NCBI GenBank assembly: GCA_036524115.1
Contig: DATDCY010000233.1
Location: 1-9,178, forward strand
Reading direction: 5' to 3'
From: a bacterium
Lineage (GTDB): Bacteria; JAUVQV01; DATDCY01
DNA length: 9,178 nt
Translations under genes and position numbers: made by a program
Notes under the pieces: model-generated
The model's database searches: none
What the model was told of the DNA's origin: nothing
The model's input: the letters and a program-made list of their open reading frames with translations, nothing else
Shown here: positions 7,038 through 9,178 of the stretch, one piece after another
Layout of the letters: the number at the start of each line of letters is the position of its first letter
How positions within the stretch are numbered: the stretch's first letter is position 1

Positions 7038-8231
7038 TCAAGGCGCAAGCGAACGCGCCAGCAGTTCCGCGACGTCGACGAGCTGAAGGTTATGGAGAGG
7101 GCCGGCGGGGAGGTCGGCCTGGGCGCAGCGCAGGTGGATGACGCACTTGGGGCAGGCGGTCGCCAGCGTGTCGGCGCCGGTCGCGGTGGCCTCGTCGAGC
7201 CGCGCGAGCTGGATCGCCTTGTTCGTCGCGCCGCAGCGCACCCAGGCCGAAGTGCCGCAGCAGAGGGCTTTCATGCCGCGGTGGCGCATCTCGACCAGTT
7301 CCAGGCCCGGAATGCGCGCGAGCAGGGCGCGCGGCGGATCGATGATGCCCGACATCCGCCCAAGGCGGCACGGGTCGTGGTAGGTGACGCGGCCGGGGAG
7401 CGGCTGCCACTCCAACGTGCGCGCCGCCGCCTCGCGCTCGAGCCAGGGGAGGAAGTGCTCGACGTCGAGCGAGAAGCCGGGGACGACGCTCCGGTAGTGG
7501 AAGGCGAGGACATGATAGCTCTCCGCGCACGTGGTGACGACGCGCTTGACGCCGGCGGCGTGCATGGCCTCGGCGTTGAAGCGCGCCAGCCGGGCGAAGC
7601 CCTCCGCATCCCCGGCGAAGAGCAGGTCGTGGCCGCTGGAGCGCTCCTGCTCGAGCAGGACGGGCACGACGCCGAGGCGGTTCATGACGCGCAGCGCGGC
7701 CGCGGGGGCGGCGGTCGCCGCGGCGCCGAGGTAGCCGAAGTACGCGTCGTAGTAGGGCGCCGATCCGGTGAAGAGCAGCGTCTCGCCGCTGCGCGCCCAC
7801 TCGGCGTTGGCGGGAACCCAGCGCAGGCGCTCCTGCCGGCGCCGCGGGTCGGCGGTCAGGCGTTGGATGGTCTGGAGCGCGCCGCCGTGGCTGCACTCGC
7901 GCATGACGGCGTCGCCGGGGAGCAGGGCGCGAGCGTCGCGCACGAAGCCGGGGAAGTCGACGCCCTGCGGGCACGCCTCGCGGCAGGCGCCGCAGGTGAG
8001 GCAGTCCCAAAGGGCGGACTGGAGCGCGGGCCCGGGGTCCTCGAGCGCCCGCTGGCCGAGGCGGCGCGGGGAGTAGAGCGAGCCGCCAAGGTTCACCGGG
8101 CACACCGGCGTGCACTTGCCGCAGTCGTAGCAGCGGCGCAGGTTGCGCTTGCGCGCGAGGGCGGCGAGGTCGTGGCGCAGCGCGTCCATCGGGTCGGCGG
8201 GGCGGACGGTCGGCGCAGGCGCGTGGCTCAC
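7038..8231 (-). CDS. HdrC-HdrB (HdrD-like) iron-sulfur fusion protein, first CCG site degenerate
   Basis: The product has 397 residues. The N-terminal HdrC-like part has two [4Fe-4S] motifs: Cys34/37/40/44 (CYDCGKCTPVCP) and Cys77/80/83/87 (CLTCGACREACP). The C-terminal HdrB/HdrD-like part has two CCG units. The second is intact: DPC288, CCG 324-326 and CPKC 360-363, the ligands of a noncubane [4Fe-4S] cluster that cleaves or forms disulfides in HdrB. In the first unit the expected cysteines are replaced: FTGS (Ser157), SSG (Ser198/199) and CAES (Ser238), with only Cys235 kept. The protein is cytosolic with no membrane segment. The start is GTG at 8231-8229 with GGAGGA (8243-8238) 6 nt upstream; the start overlaps the stop of the previous gene as GTGA, implying translational coupling. 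It is the likely electron-transfer partner of the HdrA proteins encoded on either side. The disulfide or other substrate is unknown. Confidence 0.85.
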   Translation of the reverse strand: MSHAPAPTVRPADPMDALRHDLAALARKRNLRRCYDCGKCTPVCPVNLGGSLYSPRRLGQRALEDPGPALQSALWDCLTCGACREACPQGVDFPGFVRDARALLPGDAVMRECSHGGALQTIQRLTADPRRRQERLRWVPANAEWARSGETLLFTGSAPYYDAYFGYLGAAATAAPAAALRVMNRLGVVPVLLEQERSSGHDLLFAGDAEGFARLARFNAEAMHAAGVKRVVTTCAESYHVLAFHYRSVVPGFSLDVEHFLPWLEREAAARTLEWQPLPGRVTYHDPCRLGRMSGIIDPPRALLARIPGLELVEMRHRGMKALCCGTSAWVRCGATNKAIQLARLDEATATGADTLATACPKCVIHLRCAQADLPAGPLHNLQLVDVAELLARSLAP

Positions 8232-8779
8232 TGCGGGTCCTCCGGCGCCGGGGCGCGGTCGGCGGCGGTGTCCGCAGCCACCAACGCCGTGAAGCGCTCG
8301 ATCTCCTCGGCGAGCCGCTCTCCCTCATGCGGGTGGAAGGCGCCGACGAGCAGGTGTCCCGCCGGGATGCCGAGGGTCGCCAGAATGGCGCGCAGCGCAC
8401 CGAGGCGCGCCTGGAAGCGGCTGTGGTCGAGGCCGTGGCGGCAGAGGTCGTGGGGGCACGACAGGACGGCGACGCCGTCCGCGCCCTGGCGGAACGCCTC
8501 CAGCACGAGGTCCTCGCCGACGCGCCCGATGCAGGCGGTCATGACGCGCACGGCCTCGCCCTCGCCGCGCCGCCCGCGGCGGTAGAGGCTCTGGAACGCG
8601 TAGTGCGGCGCCCATTGGCAGGAGAAGACGACGATGCGTGGGGCGGGCGTGGCGGCCGCCGTCTTGCCCTTCAGCTTGCGCTTCGCCTCGGCCTTCACGA
8701 TGGTCTTCGGCGCCGACTTCGAAGCCGCCATGGTCTTGCCGCCGGCGGACTTTCGAGCGCGGACCGCAGCCTTGGCCAT
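8228..8779 (-). CDS. MvhD/FlpD-like small iron-sulfur protein with basic N-terminal tail
   Basis: The product has 183 residues. From residue 48 it aligns by eye with the MvhD domain at the end of the hdrA product: VFSCQWAP (Cys54), VMTACIGRVGEDLVLEAFRQGA (Cys83), VLSCPHDLC (Cys108, Cys113) and HSRFQARLGALRAIL. MvhD carries a [2Fe-2S] cluster and links HdrA to a hydrogenase or dehydrogenase. Here the second Cys of the first CxxC pair is Ala57, so four of five ligands remain and the cluster may be altered. Residues 1-46 are a Lys/Ala/Arg-rich, low-complexity tail not usual for the family. The ATG lies 3 nt after the upstream stop, with GGGGGA about 9 nt before it; a second in-frame ATG at residue 17 is possible. 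Its tight packing with neighbours on both sides indicates one complex. It could be an alternative electron-input subunit. Confidence 0.75.
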   Translation of the reverse strand: MAKAAVRARKSAGGKTMAASKSAPKTIVKAEAKRKLKGKTAAATPAPRIVVFSCQWAPHYAFQSLYRRGRRGEGEAVRVMTACIGRVGEDLVLEAFRQGADGVAVLSCPHDLCRHGLDHSRFQARLGALRAILATLGIPAGHLLVGAFHPHEGERLAEEIERFTALVAADTAADRAPAPEDPQ

Positions 8780-8782
8780 GAT

Positions 8783-9178
8783 CTATTCCCCCGCCAGCGC
8801 CGCCGCCAGCGCTTCGCGCAGCTGTGCGTGACCCGCGAACGCGGCATCCGGCGCCCCCACCGGGCAGACCGCCAGACAGCGCCCGCAGAGCGTGCACGCG
8901 GCCGGCTCGATGCGCGCCAGCGGGATCCCCGAGGGGCGCGGCTGCATCGCGATTGCCTCCTGCGGACAGTTCTTCGCGCAGGTCCCGCAGCCGCGGCAGA
9001 GCGCCTCGTCGATGGCGGCGGCTGTGATGGCCGCGCCCGGAAGGAGCAGGGGTGCGGGCCGGTCGCCTGGCGCCGGCGCGCCGACGGTGGCGACGGTGGC
9101 GACGGTGGCGACGGTGGCGACGGTGGCGACGAGCGCAGCGTTCTCCGCGGCCATCGCGCCGTCGGCCAGCGCCCGCGC
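8783..9178 (-). CDS. C-terminus of an iron-sulfur protein, probably a second HdrA-like protein (cut by window edge)
   Basis: The last 131 codons are visible and the frame stays open to the right edge. Two [4Fe-4S] ferredoxin motifs are present: CRGCGTCAKNCPQEAI and CTLCGRCLAVCP. They are followed by about 20 residues (FAGHAQLREALAAALAGE) resembling the short helix after the C-terminal ferredoxin of HdrA proteins. The first visible residues (ARALADGAMAAENAA) resemble the Ala-rich helix of the FAD domain that precedes this ferredoxin in HdrA. A V-A-T tripeptide repeat lies in the linker between them. Methionine near 9154 could start a stand-alone 123-residue ferredoxin, but I see no Shine-Dalgarno site before it and reading continues upstream. 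The stop TAG lies 3 nt before the MvhD-like gene. HdrA identity is inferred; another flavoprotein with a terminal ferredoxin is possible. Confidence 0.6.
   Translation of the reverse strand, partial: ARALADGAMAAENAALVATVATVATVATVATVGAPAPGDRPAPLLLPGAAITAAAIDEALCRGCGTCAKNCPQEAIAMQPRPSGIPLARIEPAACTLCGRCLAVCPVGAPDAAFAGHAQLREALAAALAGE
9082..9131 (+). repeat. 9-bp tandem repeat (about 5.5 copies) coding for V-A-T
   Basis: CGACGGTGG is repeated five times without mismatch (9082-9126), followed by a partial sixth copy. The period is a multiple of three, so copy changes keep the frame. On the coding strand it makes a (Val-Ala-Thr) linker ahead of the ferredoxin motifs of the partial HdrA-like protein. 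Such perfect short arrays usually vary by replication slippage. Confidence 0.9.

Noticed and set aside
6915-7040. Read-through of the hdrCB TGA stop as a second selenocysteine (about 40 further open codons, beginning NCMCHMN)
   Set aside because: The protein already has its full family length at the stop, and the extra codons are repeat-like sequence with no family match. Open frames are expected by chance in such GC-rich DNA.
3048-8585. A 5.5-kb open frame on the plus strand
   Set aside because: It is antisense to four genes with clear family motifs and its translation is low-complexity, rich in Arg, Gly, Ala and Asp. It reflects GC-rich codon use (few TTA, CTA or TCA codons) on the coding strand.
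9082-9131. Tandem array as a CRISPR
   Set aside because: The unit is 9 bp without spacers and lies inside a coding frame.

Overview
The window is GC-rich, and every gene I can support lies on the minus strand, so transcription runs from high to low coordinates. The gene set suggests an anaerobic or strictly respiratory bacterium: a heterodisulfide-reductase (Hdr) type iron-sulfur/flavin complex, an HdrA-MvhD fusion, a probable selenocysteine codon, a HEAT-repeat lipoprotein and toxin-antitoxin genes. These traits are common in Desulfobacterota (former Deltaproteobacteria) and related uncultured lineages. That placement is inference; no marker gene in the window fixes the taxonomy.

Region 9178 to 4407 is an electron-transfer cluster. 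It holds the C-terminus of a protein with two [4Fe-4S] clusters, probably a second HdrA-like protein (8783-9178, cut by the window edge). Next come a small MvhD-like protein (8228-8779) and an HdrC-HdrB-type fusion (7038-8231, overlapping its neighbour by 4 nt). A structured 137-bp gap follows, then a full-length HdrA fused to MvhD (4407-6899). Read literally, this last gene is split by an in-frame TGA at 6276-6278. The TGA falls exactly at the HdrA D-C-S-x-(C/U)-I-L motif, homology continues in the same frame on both sides, and a 7-bp hairpin with a GGUC loop lies 20 nt after the TGA. I therefore annotate one 830-residue selenoprotein. By family knowledge such proteins move electrons between a two-electron hydride or thiol couple and ferredoxin-type carriers, often by flavin-based electron bifurcation. 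Relatives occur in methanogen HdrABC-MvhADG, Qmo, Flox-Hdr and class II benzoyl-CoA reductase (Bam) complexes. No catalytic partner is in the window, so the substrate is unknown.

Region 4394 to 927 encodes a 1155-residue predicted lipoprotein made of HEAT-like repeats and two C-terminal fibronectin type III domains, 12 nt after hdrA. It may share the transcript, but it is predicted to be exported and may be functionally unrelated.

Region 886 to 1 is a toxin-antitoxin zone: an AbrB-type antitoxin and Doc-type toxin behind a recognisable promoter with two palindromes, then the start of a ribbon-helix-helix antitoxin-like gene. The promoter of that last gene (TTGACA, 17 bp, TATTTT) places the transcription start on the A of its ATG, which predicts a leaderless mRNA.

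No gap between genes exceeds 300 bases. I see no rRNA, tRNA, CRISPR array, insertion sequence or confident terminator.
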